From Rhodoblastus acidophilus (GTDB taxonomy: Bacteria; Pseudomonadota; Alphaproteobacteria; Rhizobiales; Beijerinckiaceae), in contig NZ_WNKS01000022.1 in assembly GCF_009720655.1 (NCBI RefSeq), positions 1 through 63,582 on the forward strand: a stretch of DNA of 63,582 nt. The letters are read 5' to 3'. Of this stretch, positions 26,202-34,121 are shown piece after piece. The notes beneath the pieces were generated by a model that had not been told where the DNA came from, made no database searches, and saw only the letters and a list, made by a program, of their open reading frames with translations. Position 1 is the first letter of the stretch. Each line of letters begins with the position of its first letter. A program made the translations under genes and the position numbers.

Positions 26202-26246
26202 TGAGTAGATTCCGAACCTGTCTCGACGGATGACGCTGCTGATAAC
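26202..26246 (+). promoter_or_regulatory. FixJ-like box promoter upstream of the DUF3309 gene
   Basis: TGAGTAGATTCCGA lies at 26202-26215, CCTGTC in the -35 place, and GATAAC at 26241-26246. The first supported gene is 226 bp further on, so a long leader or an unseen small gene lies between. Confidence 0.65.
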
Positions 26247-26471
26247 TTTCGGTTTGGTGCCGCGTATTGCGCGCCAAACCACATCAGAAGGCAAGACGCA
26301 GAATGCCCTTCGCCGTCTGAAAGACAAGTTCTACGTGACGCTGAAACGCAAACAGCCAGTGAGGCTGTTGGTCTGATTTTATTGCTGCCGCGACGCCCGG
26401 GACAGCAGCATTGCGCTTTGGCGGCGTGTCGCCAGCGGCGATTGAACTCGTCCAGAACAAGGAAAAAAATC

Positions 26472-26636
26472 ATGTCTATTGGAACAATCCTACTCGTCCT
26501 CCTGATCGTCGCATTGTTGGGCGGATTTTCCGGAATCGGCGGGGGTCCGTTTTATGGAACAGGTTATTACGGCGGGGGTGGCCTTGGCCTCCTGGTTGTC
26601 ATCTTGCTGGTCCTGGTCCTGCTCGGCAAACTCTGA
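26472..26636 (+). CDS. DUF3309 mini membrane protein (intact)
   Basis: The 54-residue protein begins MSIGTILLVLLIVALLGG, continues through a Gly/Tyr loop and ends with LGLLVVILLVLVLLGKL, the complete DUF3309 pattern. AAGGA lies 8 bp before the ATG. These short proteins occur in stress islands and have no known role. The following gap (26637-26989) shows no gene I can support. Confidence 0.82.
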   Translation: MSIGTILLVLLIVALLGGFSGIGGGPFYGTGYYGGGGLGLLVVILLVLVLLGKL

Positions 26637-26989
26637 CCCGACGAAGGTCATGCTTTTGTGAAAAGGCGTGACGTGAATCGTCGCTCGTGAAACACGACGA
26701 GAACGCAACGGGTGGCTCGGCGTTCTGTCCGTCATCGTGGTGTTCGCTGGATCGTGAGCGCCATGTTCTGCGGTCGGAAGCGTTCCGAAAATGAGCGCTG
26801 GACGCGGCGATCTCGTCATCGCCGCTGTCGCCTCAATGATAGGGCTGGAGCGAGAACGTTTGAACGACGTGGGCTCCCGCCCGCCGCAAGGCCGACATCC
26901 GGACACGCTTCCGATCATCGGCTCATTTCCCGGCGCCGCGCCCCGGGCGTTGAGCGCGTCAACCGTTTCCGGCTTTTCCTCAAACAGGC

Positions 26990-29185
26990 TCAGGGCTTTT
27001 CGACGATCAGGCCGACATCGCCGACGCGCGACAGCACCGAGAACGCCGCCGAAGCCCCCGCGCGCAAAATTTTCAGATCGAGGACGCCGTCGCGCAGGCT
27101 GATGCGCCGGATGACCAGTTCGTCCAAGAAATCCGGAAGCGAAGGACGGTCGAAAATGACCCGGCCGCGTCCCACATCAAAGCCGAGGCCGAGCGCCGCC
27201 TGCATCAGCGCGAAAGGCGCGGCGGAAGCCCACGCCTGCGGCGCGCAGGCGACCGGATAGGACACCGGCCCCAGGTTCCTGGCGCGGCGAAAACCGCAAA
27301 AAAGTTCGGGCAGGCGGCGCAGGTCGAAATAGATCGAGGCGCGAAACAGGCCCTCGAAAATCCGCAACGCCTCGGCCTTGTAACCGTAGCGAGCAAAACC
27401 CAAAGCGATCAGTGAATTGTCGTGCGGCCAGACCGAGCCGTTGTGATAGCTCATGGGATTGTAGCGGGCGGCTTCCGCCGAAAGGGTGCGCACGCCCCAG
27501 CCGGAAAACGAGGCGGTGGACATCAGCGCCTCGACCACCCGCCCCGCCCGCTCCGGCTTCGCGACGCCGGTGAACAGCGCATGGCCGGCGTTGGAGCTGC
27601 GCACGCGGCACGGCTTCTTCTCGCCGTCGAGCGCAAGGACATAGGTCCCCAAGGCGGCGTCGAAGAAAGCGGCGTCGAAACGGTCGCGCAGCACGCCCGC
27701 GCGCGCCTCATGCGCCGCCGCATCGCGGTCGAGGCCCAGGGCCCGGGCGAGCCGCGCGGCGCCGAGCCAAGCGGCGTAGCAGTAAGCCTGCACTTCGACC
27801 AGGGCGATCGGGCCTCTCGCCAGAGAGCCGTCTTCGTGGGAAATGCTGTCATGGCTGTCCTTCCAACCCTGGTTGGACAGGCCTTCTTCCGTCTGACGGA
27901 AATATTCGACAAAACCGTCGCCATCGCGGTCGCCGTGCACGGCGATCCAGTGGAGCGCCGCCTTGAGCGAGGGCCACAGTTCGCGCACGGTTTCGACATC
28001 GCCGGTGCGCTCGAAATAGCTTGCCGCCAGCATGACGAACAGCGGCGTCGAATCCACCGAGCCGTAATAGCGCCGGAACGGCACTTCGCCCAACTCGGCC
28101 ATTTCGCCGTAGCGCACCTCATGCAGAATCTTGCCCGGCTCGGCGTCGGCGGCGGCGTCGAAATCTTGAGCCTGGTTGGCGGCGAGATGCAGCAGCACGC
28201 CGCGCGCGATGGTGGAGTCCATCCACAGGGTCTGAAACGCGGTGATCAGCGCGTCACGACCGAACACCGTGCTGAACCAGGGCACACCGGCGTAAGGATA
28301 GGGGCCTTGAGGCGTGTCGGTGATGAGGATCGCGAGATCGCTCGCGGCCCGGCGCAAACCGTCATTGAAATATTGGTTGGAGGACGTGGCCCACGCGGCG
28401 CGCGCGCTGCGTTTGCGCAGAGAGGCGCGCGCGCTGTTCAGCGCCGAGCGAAAGGCGCGTTTGGCCGAGTGTCCGGAAGGCGTCGCGTCGCAGCGGATTT
28501 CGATGTACAGGGCGAGGGTTTCGCCGGGGCTGAGGGCGATTTGGTACAGCGCCCGTTCGCCGCTCAGTTCCGTCGGTTGCGGTTCGAATTGCAGCAGGGT
28601 GCGGCGCATCCGGCCGTCGAGGCCGGTGTAGGCGAGCGCAACGCTGGTCTCCGAAATGTGGGGGGAATGGAAGTCGCCCCTTCGCGTGCGGCGCGCGCCC
28701 CGCACTTCAAAAAGGTCGGCGAAATCGGCGGAAAAATCGAAGGCGATTTCGATGCGGCGCGACGTCACGTCGAAATTGTGCAGAGTCAGGCAGTCGTGGG
28801 ACGCGCCCGCGAACAAGAAACGCTGTCGGCGCAGGTGGATGAGGCTGTGCTGCAAATCGTCCACGCCATCCCGGGCGGCGAGATGCGGGTTGGTCATGTC
28901 GCACGTGAATGTGGCGTTGTCCTCGCGCACCGTGGAACTCAACAGCAGCGGCCGAACGCCGCAAAAGGTGAGGAACAGTTTTGAGAGATGGCGCGTGTCA
29001 TGGTGGAACAGGCCGAGATTTCCGCCAAGCTCCGGCGCGGCGTCGCCATGCGCGTCGAACACCGCGAACGTGTCCTCGTTCTTGAGTGTGCGTGGGGTGA
29101 TTTCGATATGCGACGTTTCCGCCGAGATCACATAATCCAGAGCCGTCGCATCCGCGACGTACGTCAGCGCGTCAGAGAATGGCAT
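26990..29185 (-). CDS. Amylo-alpha-1,6-glucosidase (glycogen debranching-type)
   Basis: The 731-residue protein has an N-terminal beta-rich domain (about 25-270, GLFHHDTRHLS) and a C-terminal (alpha/alpha)6 toroid of the GDE/GH63-like kind, with GVPWFSTVFGRDALI, TEEGLSNQGWKDS and YHNGSVWPHDNSLIA holding the likely catalytic acids. It probably hydrolyses alpha-1,6 or related alpha-glucosidic links in cytosolic glucans. Its start overlaps the end of the glycosyltransferase gene by 14 bp. Pairs of this kind are common in stress-linked glucan clusters. Confidence 0.9.
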   Translation of the reverse strand: MPFSDALTYVADATALDYVISAETSHIEITPRTLKNEDTFAVFDAHGDAAPELGGNLGLFHHDTRHLSKLFLTFCGVRPLLLSSTVREDNATFTCDMTNPHLAARDGVDDLQHSLIHLRRQRFLFAGASHDCLTLHNFDVTSRRIEIAFDFSADFADLFEVRGARRTRRGDFHSPHISETSVALAYTGLDGRMRRTLLQFEPQPTELSGERALYQIALSPGETLALYIEIRCDATPSGHSAKRAFRSALNSARASLRKRSARAAWATSSNQYFNDGLRRAASDLAILITDTPQGPYPYAGVPWFSTVFGRDALITAFQTLWMDSTIARGVLLHLAANQAQDFDAAADAEPGKILHEVRYGEMAELGEVPFRRYYGSVDSTPLFVMLAASYFERTGDVETVRELWPSLKAALHWIAVHGDRDGDGFVEYFRQTEEGLSNQGWKDSHDSISHEDGSLARGPIALVEVQAYCYAAWLGAARLARALGLDRDAAAHEARAGVLRDRFDAAFFDAALGTYVLALDGEKKPCRVRSSNAGHALFTGVAKPERAGRVVEALMSTASFSGWGVRTLSAEAARYNPMSYHNGSVWPHDNSLIALGFARYGYKAEALRIFEGLFRASIYFDLRRLPELFCGFRRARNLGPVSYPVACAPQAWASAAPFALMQAALGLGFDVGRGRVIFDRPSLPDFLDELVIRRISLRDGVLDLKILRAGASAAFSVLSRVGDVGLIVEKP

Positions 29186-30254
29186 TGCAAAGACCGTTGA
29201 CCGCCTGGATGCGGGATTTGGGTTTTCCGAGCGTTATCATGCGCTGGTAGATCGCGACATAATCGCTGGCCATGCGCGCGGAGGAAAAACGCCGCTCGAA
29301 CGTGCGGCGGATCGCGGCGCGGTCGAGGGACCGGACATCATCGACGCGCTTGACGGCCTCGTCGATGGATTTCACCAGGAATCCGGTGACGCCATCCTCG
29401 ATGACTTCAGGCACGGAGCCGTGCTGGTAAGCGATCACCGGGGCGCCGCAGGCCATCGCCTCGATCATGACCAGACCGAATGGCTCCGGCCAGTCGATGG
29501 GGAACAGCAGCGCCCGGGCGCCCCCGAGAAACAAAGCCTTCTCGCGCTCGTCGATCTCGCCGATATATTCGACGTTCGGCGCCGCCTTCACCAGCGGCTG
29601 AATCGTCTGCTCCCAATATTCGATGTCGGCGGGATCGATTTTTGCCGCGATTTTCAACGGCGCGCCAGCGCGCACGGCGATCTCGATGGCGCGGTCCGGG
29701 CGCTTCTCCGGCGAGATGCGGCCGAGGAAGGCGAGATAGCCGTCGTCTCTGGCCGAAAAAGGCAGAAGGTTGAGGGGCAGGCCGTGATGCACCGTGCCCA
29801 CCCAGTTGGCGTCGGGAATCGGGTTGCGCTGGTGCTCGGAAATGGAGACCAGCGGGAACTCATCGAACAGTTCGTGCATACGCACAAGCAACGGCATGTC
29901 CAGCCGGCCATGCATGGTGGTGAGGCTGCGCGCGGCGTGGTCGCGCAGAAGGGCGTAATGCAGCAGGTCGACGTGCACATGGATGATGTCGAAATCGAGG
30001 GCGCCGCGCCTCACCTCCTCCAGCATAAGGAGATGGCTGGCGATCGGGTCCTTCGGGCTGGGCGCGAGACGCAGGCCCATATCGCACATCGGCCGCAACT
30101 CCGAGCCCGTGAGCGAATCCGCGCTGGCGAACAGCGTGACCTCATGCCCCGCCCGGACCAGCTCCTCCGTGAGATAGGAGACGATGCGCTCCGTTCCGCC
30201 GTAACGTTTTGGGGGCACGCTCTCCATCAGAGGCGCAATCTGGGCGATCCGCAT
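29172..30254 (-). CDS. Glycosyltransferase family 4 protein
   Basis: The 360-residue GT-B enzyme starts MRIAQIAPLMESVPPKRYGG, with GGTERIVSYL for the acceptor domain, and has the donor-site segments LGRISPEKRPD, FPIDWPEPFGLVMIEAMACG and GSVPEVIEDGVTG typical of GT4. The sugar donor and acceptor cannot be told from sequence. Coupling to the debranching-type enzyme suggests a glucan or glucoside product made under stress. AGGAG lies 6 bp before the ATG. Confidence 0.92.
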   Translation of the reverse strand: MRIAQIAPLMESVPPKRYGGTERIVSYLTEELVRAGHEVTLFASADSLTGSELRPMCDMGLRLAPSPKDPIASHLLMLEEVRRGALDFDIIHVHVDLLHYALLRDHAARSLTTMHGRLDMPLLVRMHELFDEFPLVSISEHQRNPIPDANWVGTVHHGLPLNLLPFSARDDGYLAFLGRISPEKRPDRAIEIAVRAGAPLKIAAKIDPADIEYWEQTIQPLVKAAPNVEYIGEIDEREKALFLGGARALLFPIDWPEPFGLVMIEAMACGAPVIAYQHGSVPEVIEDGVTGFLVKSIDEAVKRVDDVRSLDRAAIRRTFERRFSSARMASDYVAIYQRMITLGKPKSRIQAVNGLCNAIL

Positions 30255-30297
30255 GGTCAACTCCTGGCCGCGTGTAACGATCTGCAATTTGGGCAAA

Positions 30298-30319
30298 TGG
30301 CACGTTGGACAACGTGCCA
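30298..30319. promoter_or_regulatory. Perfect palindrome upstream of the GT4 gene
   Basis: TGGCACGTTG and its exact inverse are separated by GA. It lies 44 bp upstream of the glycosyltransferase start with no T-run, so an operator is more likely than a terminator. The cognate regulator is unknown. Confidence 0.5.
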
Positions 30320-30355
30320 GATGCGCCCGAGGTTTCGCCCGGCGCGCTGATTTCG

Positions 30356-30400
30356 GAAAAGGCTGGCGCCGCCGCCCAACCTTCCGGCCGGCGGCGCCAG
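30356..30400 (-). terminator. Rho-independent terminator of the DUF892 gene
   Basis: CTGGCGCCGCCG at 30363-30374 pairs with 30389-30400. On the minus strand the stem is followed by TTTTCC. It lies 20 bp after the stop at 30421. Confidence 0.8.
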
Positions 30401-30420
30401 ACGCGCGCGGGTTTCTCGTG

Positions 30421-30912
30421 TCACGCGGCCTTCTTGTTGATGGTGGAAACAGCGAGGCGGGTGAGCAGCGCGTCGGTTTCCTTCTCCTCCTTAAGGGTCT
30501 CCTCCAGCAGCGGCACAGCATCCTTCATGCCCAGCTGCTGAGCCCAGTTCTTCAGCGTGCCGTAACGGGAGATCTCGTAGTGCTCGACGGCCTGCGCCGA
30601 GGCGAGCAGCCCCGCGTCCAGCGTCTCGGATCCGCTGAACTCTTCCATGACCTCCTTGGCCTCTTCGAGCATGCCGACGATGGCGTGGCATTCCTTGCCG
30701 CGCGAGGCCTTCCCAACCATCTCGAACACCTGTTCGAGGCGCTCGATCTGGCCTTCGGTCTGCTCGTGATGATGCTGGAACGCCTCGCGCAGTTCCGGAG
30801 AGTGCGCGGCCTTCGCCATCTTTGGCAGGGCGCGGAGAATCTGCTTTTCGGCGTAGTAGATGTCCTTCAGCGTCTCGGTGAAGAGGTCCTGAAGCTGTTT
30901 TTCCTGAGGCAT
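30421..30912 (-). CDS. DUF892 ferritin-like protein (YciE/YciF type)
   Basis: The 163-residue protein is four-helical and ferritin-like: LFTETLKDIYYAEKQILRAL, EAFQHHHEQTEGQIERLEQV and a late segment AVEHYEISRYG with paired Glu/His positions for a di-iron site. YciE/YciF relatives are general-stress proteins, probably handling peroxide or iron. An EcfG-like promoter is visible at 30946-30970. Confidence 0.92.
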   Translation of the reverse strand: MPQEKQLQDLFTETLKDIYYAEKQILRALPKMAKAAHSPELREAFQHHHEQTEGQIERLEQVFEMVGKASRGKECHAIVGMLEEAKEVMEEFSGSETLDAGLLASAQAVEHYEISRYGTLKNWAQQLGMKDAVPLLEETLKEEKETDALLTRLAVSTINKKAA

Positions 30913-30945
30913 TGGATTGTCCTTGCGCTGGGTTTGCCGCCGGAG

Positions 30946-30970
30946 AACCCTGAGCCAGCGGCGGGGTTCC
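30946..30970 (-). promoter_or_regulatory. Candidate EcfG promoter of the DUF892 gene
   Basis: GGAAC at 30970-30966, 16 bp, then GGTT at 30949-30946. The -10 deviates by one base from CGTT. The start codon is 34 bp downstream. Confidence 0.55.
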
Positions 30971-31175
30971 CAACGGTCTGATATTTCGTGCTTTATGTCG
31001 TGAGGTCTTCCTGCTCAGCCGTGGCCGCGGCGCCGGGGCTTTGTTTCGCCGCCGGTCCGTTCGCACCCGGCGGCGGCGCGATGCGCTGAAGGCGCAGAGC
31101 CGGCGCGAGGGCGGCAGAGGTGGACGCCCGCAACCACGAGCGCGCGAAGAAGAACGAGGATGGCCCACCCAAGAA

Positions 31176-31205
31176 AAATGAAGGCGGTCCTCGCGGACCG
31201 CCTTC
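31176..31205 (-). terminator. Rho-independent terminator of the 31218 csbD gene
   Basis: GAAGGCGGTCC at 31180-31190 pairs perfectly with 31195-31205 around TCGC. On the minus strand the stem is followed by ATTTTTC. The rest of the 300-bp gap 30913-31217 holds only this and the DUF892 promoter. Confidence 0.85.
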
Positions 31206-31217
31206 ATCGTCATGACG

Positions 31218-31400
31218 TCACTTTTTGCTGACCGCGTCCTTCACGTGTCCGGCCGCCTTTTGCGCCGTTCCCTTGGCTTCCTGAACGGCGCCCTTGGCGC
31301 GCAATTCCTTGTCGTCGAGGGCCTTGCCGACGGCTTGCTTGGCTTTGCCGGTCACCTGGTTGGCGGCGCCGGAAATCTTGTCACGGGTTGAGGAGGACAT
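31218..31400 (-). CDS. CsbD family stress protein
   Basis: The 60-residue protein begins [20 protein letters not shown] and shows the CsbD repeats [24 protein letters not shown] and GHVKDAV. GGAG lies 6 bp before the ATG. In contrast to the CsbD genes of region 1 its promoter is of the EcfG kind (31494-31518), lying inside the 3' end of the hemerythrin gene. Confidence 0.9.
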   Translation of the reverse strand: MSSSTRDKISGAANQVTGKAKQAVGKALDDKELRAKGAVQEAKGTAQKAAGHVKDAVSKK

Positions 31401-31487
31401 GAAACGCTCCGTTGCTGGATGTTCGCCTTGGCGTGGGCCGCGACGACTCATCGGGCATGAGGACGGCGGCTTTGCCCCGCCCCATGC

Positions 31488-31934
31488 CTAAACGACGTTC
31501 AAGTCTTGATTTTGTTCCGAAATTTCCGTTTCACGCGCAGCGTTGAGGTACGCGACATACTTCCGGTCGCTGCCCTGGATGTGATCGATGAGCCAGTTCT
31601 TCAAAAAATTCATCACTTCCAGGGACAGAGTCCCCTGGACCCCGGCCCTCACCTTCGCCTGAATCTCCAGAACCCGGCCGGTCAGAGCGTCGTGCTCCCT
31701 CTTGTGCTCGGCGCTGCAAGGATAGCGGGCCCGCGAAAAAAGCTCCTCCTCGCCCCGGAAGTGGCTTTCGGTGTAGGCGACCAGTTCATCCAGCACGCGT
31801 CCCAGCACAGCGTTGGCCTTGCCGGCTTGAATGGCGTCATAAAGTTCGTTGACCAGCCCGACGAGCTTCTTGTGCTGGTTGTCGATCCCGACGACGCCAA
31901 GGCTCATCTTTTCGTTCCAGGTCATCAGGGGCAT
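31488..31934 (-). CDS. Bacteriohemerythrin
   Basis: The 148-residue protein has the hemerythrin di-iron ligands: NQHKKLVGLVNELYDA, then ESHFRGEEELFSRARYP, SAEHKREHDALTGRV and FLKNWLIDHIQGSDRKY. It binds O2 reversibly and may buffer or sense oxygen. Length is standard. GAGGAATGC precedes the ATG. Its last bases contain the EcfG promoter of the next gene, and repeat B copy 1 lies just upstream. Confidence 0.93.
   Translation of the reverse strand: MPLMTWNEKMSLGVVGIDNQHKKLVGLVNELYDAIQAGKANAVLGRVLDELVAYTESHFRGEEELFSRARYPCSAEHKREHDALTGRVLEIQAKVRAGVQGTLSLEVMNFLKNWLIDHIQGSDRKYVAYLNAARETEISEQNQDLNVV
31494..31518 (-). promoter_or_regulatory. EcfG promoter of the 31218 csbD gene
   Basis: GGAAC at 31518-31514, 16 bp, then CGTC at 31497-31494 (followed by GTT). 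It lies within the last codons of the hemerythrin gene. The same CGTCGTT form is seen upstream of phyR. Confidence 0.7.
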
Positions 31935-31948
31935 GCATTCCTCGCTTC

Positions 31949-32073
31949 ATACGGTTTCCGCAAGATCGCTTCGCGATCCGCGAAAACGAAATCGCGCGGA
32001 AATCCTCCAGGCAAAGGGCGGATTGCCGCGCGAGTGGAATACGATTTCCGAGCTGATCGTTCGGAAATCGCAT
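31949..32073 (+). repeat. Intergenic repeat family B, copy 1
   Basis: The element begins ATACGGTTTCCGCAAGATCG and ends TTCGGAAATCGCAT, with internal palindromes (TCGCTTCGCGA, GATTTCCG/CGGAAATC). Related copies lie at 33937, 40048 and 55625. Confidence 0.88.
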
Positions 32074-32239
32074 TATTCGATCGCTGCAATGGGCTGCGAT
32101 CTCCGGCGCGTCCGCGCGCGCCCCGAAATCTAAGCGAGGAGAAATGTTTGGCGCGGTCGCGCCACCCGGGACGCTGCGCCTCGAAGCTTGCGCCAGGCTT
32201 GCGCTTTCCGCAGTCAATGGCTGGCCGAGATGCGTCGGT

Positions 32240-33022
32240 TCAGGCGGCGGTGGCCGGGTTGCCCTTCGTCCGCGCGTTGAAAAACAGCGCCTGGCTGATC
32301 ACGGCGCGCACCATGTCCTCGTCGAAGGGCTTGGCGATCAGAAAAGCCGGTTCGGAGCGCTCGCCGGTCAACAGCCGTTCCGGGTGCGCCGTGATGAACA
32401 CCACGGGAACGTTGAAGGATTCTTGTATCTCGTTCACCGCCTCGACGCCGGAGCTGCCATCGGCGAGGCGCACGTCCGCCAGCACCAGGCCGGGGCGCAA
32501 GCGGTTTGCCAGGTCCACCGCCTCGCCCCTGGTGCGGGCGATGCCGGCGAGCGTATGGCCGAGCCCGGTGACGAGATGTTTGAGGTCGAGCGCGATCAGC
32601 GGCTCATCCTCGATGATCAAAATGTCGGCTGCGACCTGCGCGCCGATTTCGCGGCCGGCCGTTTCCAGGAGTTTTGAAAAGGCGGCGGGCGCGCATTCCA
32701 GCACGCGCGCCGCCTGATCGGGCGTAAACCCCTCGACCGCGGTGAGGAGGAACGCCTGGCGCGGCAGCGGCGTGAGCTTGTCAAGGCGCCCATCGGGCTG
32801 CGGCTGGCTGGCGTTGATCGGCAGGGCGTTCCAGATGCGGGTGAAGGCGCGATAGGTCGCCATACGGGAATCGCCCTTGACGTCGAACAGGCCGGGGTCT
32901 TCAACCAGCGCCTCCAACATCGCCACCACACAGGCGTCGCCGCTTCCCTGGCTCCCGCTCAGGGCCCGCGCGTAGCGCCTGAGATAGGAGAGCTGCGGGG
33001 CGATCATCGCGGCGAGAGTCAT
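32240..33022 (-). CDS. phyR: General stress response regulator PhyR
   Basis: The 260-residue protein has the diagnostic order: an EcfG-like (sigma-mimic) N-terminal domain (residues about 8-125, LSYLRRYARALSG, ALPRQAFLLTAVEGF-like region 4 part) and a C-terminal receiver (about 135-250) with IIEDEP, phosphoacceptor Asp in LVLADVRLADGS and Lys in LIAKPF. Phosphorylated PhyR binds NepR and frees EcfG. It is divergent from nepR-ecfG, and GGAG lies 7 bp before the ATG at 33022. An EcfG promoter upstream gives feedback control. Confidence 0.97.
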   Translation of the reverse strand: MTLAAMIAPQLSYLRRYARALSGSQGSGDACVVAMLEALVEDPGLFDVKGDSRMATYRAFTRIWNALPINASQPQPDGRLDKLTPLPRQAFLLTAVEGFTPDQAARVLECAPAAFSKLLETAGREIGAQVAADILIIEDEPLIALDLKHLVTGLGHTLAGIARTRGEAVDLANRLRPGLVLADVRLADGSSGVEAVNEIQESFNVPVVFITAHPERLLTGERSEPAFLIAKPFDEDMVRAVISQALFFNARTKGNPATAA

Positions 33023-33050
33023 GTCGGGCTCCGTTTCACGTTCGATTAAC

Positions 33051-33075
33051 GACGCCTGAACGCTTCTCGAGTTCC
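33051..33075 (-). promoter_or_regulatory. EcfG promoter of phyR
   Basis: GGAAC at 33075-33071, 16 bp, then CGTC at 33054-33051 followed by GTT. It is divergent from the nepR promoter, the two -35 boxes being 12 bp apart. Confidence 0.75.
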
Positions 33076-33087
33076 CAAACATTTTGG

Positions 33088-33112
33088 GGAACGCCCCGGC
33101 GTTTGCGGCGTT
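33088..33112 (+). promoter_or_regulatory. EcfG promoter of nepR-ecfG
   Basis: GGAAC at 33088-33092, exactly 16 bp, then CGTT at 33109-33112. This is the consensus form for the alphaproteobacterial general stress sigma factor. Confidence 0.9.
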
Positions 33113-33170
33113 GGAAATCGCGAGCGTGGCGCAAGCCTGCGCCTCCCAAACTTTTTTGCGATGGTTTGAC

Positions 33171-33371
33171 ATGACTGAGAAGGAAGAGGTCGTCGGAACG
33201 CCGCTCGACAAGACTTTGCAGGCGCATCTCGGCAGGCAGCTGCGCCGCCTGTTCAACGAAACCGCCGCTGAACCGGTCCCCGATCGATTCGTCGATCTTC
33301 TGGAGCGCCTCGACAGCGAATCGCCGCGCCCGCCGCTGCCTGGACAGGCGCGCGCCCAGGAGGCGCTCTGA
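33171..33371 (+). CDS. nepR: Anti-sigma factor NepR
   Basis: The 66-residue protein has the NepR core LRRLFNETAAEPVPDRF followed by VDLLERLD and a disordered Pro/Arg tail. It holds EcfG inactive until phospho-PhyR binds it. ATG 33171 is used; an ATG ten bases earlier gives only a two-codon frame. Its stop overlaps the ecfG start (TGATG). Confidence 0.95.
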   Translation: MTEKEEVVGTPLDKTLQAHLGRQLRRLFNETAAEPVPDRFVDLLERLDSESPRPPLPGQARAQEAL

Positions 33372-33937
33372 TGGGGGACGCCAAACGACCGGACGCCGAT
33401 TTCAAATCCGCCCTGCTCGCGGAAATCCCGCAATTGCGGTTTTTCGCCCTCTCCCTCTCCGGTCATCATGACCGCGCCGACGACCTCGTGCAGGATACGC
33501 TGATCAAGGCCTGGGCGGCGCAACAGCGGTTCACGCCCGGCAGCTCGCTGCGGGCCTGGCTGTTCACCATCATGCGCAACACCTTCTATTCGAATTACCG
33601 GAAGGCGCGCCGCGAGGCGCCGGACCGCGACGGCGATTCCGCCGCGCGGCTGTTCGTCAATCCCGAACAGACCGGCCATCTCGATCTCGACGACCTGAAG
33701 ACCGCCCTGGCGAAACTGCCCGAAGACCAGCGCGTCGCGCTGCTGCTGGTCGGCGCCACGGGCCTGTCCTACGAGGAGGCCGCGCAGATCTGCGGCTGCG
33801 CCCTGGGCACGATCAAGAGCCGCGTCAATCGCGCCCGGCGAAAGCTGATGGCGCATCTCGCCATCGAGTCCGTCGGCGAATTTGGCGCCGAGTTCCTGGC
33901 CATCGGCGGCTCGTTGGCGCCTGGAGAGGCGGCCTGA
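33371..33937 (+). CDS. ecfG: General stress sigma factor EcfG
   Basis: The 188-residue ECF15-type sigma factor has region 2 (LRFFALSLSGHHDRADDLVQ, AWLFTIMRNTFYSNYRKARRE) and region 4 (LPEDQRVALLLVGATGLSYE, GTIKSRVNRARRKL). It directs transcription from GGAAC-N16/17-CGTT promoters, including its own. Its start overlaps nepR, so antagonist and sigma are made together. Its stop codon is joined directly to repeat B copy 2. Confidence 0.97.
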   Translation: MGDAKRPDADFKSALLAEIPQLRFFALSLSGHHDRADDLVQDTLIKAWAAQQRFTPGSSLRAWLFTIMRNTFYSNYRKARREAPDRDGDSAARLFVNPEQTGHLDLDDLKTALAKLPEDQRVALLLVGATGLSYEEAAQICGCALGTIKSRVNRARRKLMAHLAIESVGEFGAEFLAIGGSLAPGEAA

Positions 33938-34061
33938 TAGGGTTTCCGCAAGATCGCTTCGCGATCCGCGAAAACGAAATCGCGCGGAAATCCTCCTGGC
34001 GAAGGGCGGATTTCCGCACGAGCGGAATGCGATTTCCGAACGATCAGTTCGGAAATCGCAT
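33937..34061 (+). repeat. Intergenic repeat family B, copy 2
   Basis: The element starts at the last base of the ecfG TGA stop and ends GGAAATCGCAT. An EcfG promoter begins 6 bp after it. Confidence 0.88.
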
Positions 34062-34066
34062 GACTC

Positions 34067-34091
34067 GGAACAAAGGCGTCCCCCTCACGTT
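34067..34091 (+). promoter_or_regulatory. EcfG promoter of the 34122 DUF883 gene
   Basis: GGAAC at 34067-34071, exactly 16 bp, then CGTT at 34088-34091. The start codon is 30 bp downstream. Confidence 0.88.
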
Positions 34092-34121
34092 GCCTGTCTT
34101 TGTCGGGACGGAGCTTGGACC

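Noticed and set aside
26230-26376. A 48-codon frame after the 26202 promoter
   Set aside because: Its ATG lies upstream of the predicted -10, it has no good ribosome site and the product resembles nothing I know.
26791-27102. A 103-residue plus-strand frame
   Set aside because: It overlaps the end of the debranching enzyme gene and becomes Arg/Pro-rich there, the mark of an antisense shadow.
27422-28984. A 520-residue plus-strand frame
   Set aside because: It is the antisense shadow of the debranching enzyme gene, GC-rich and low in hydrophobic pattern.
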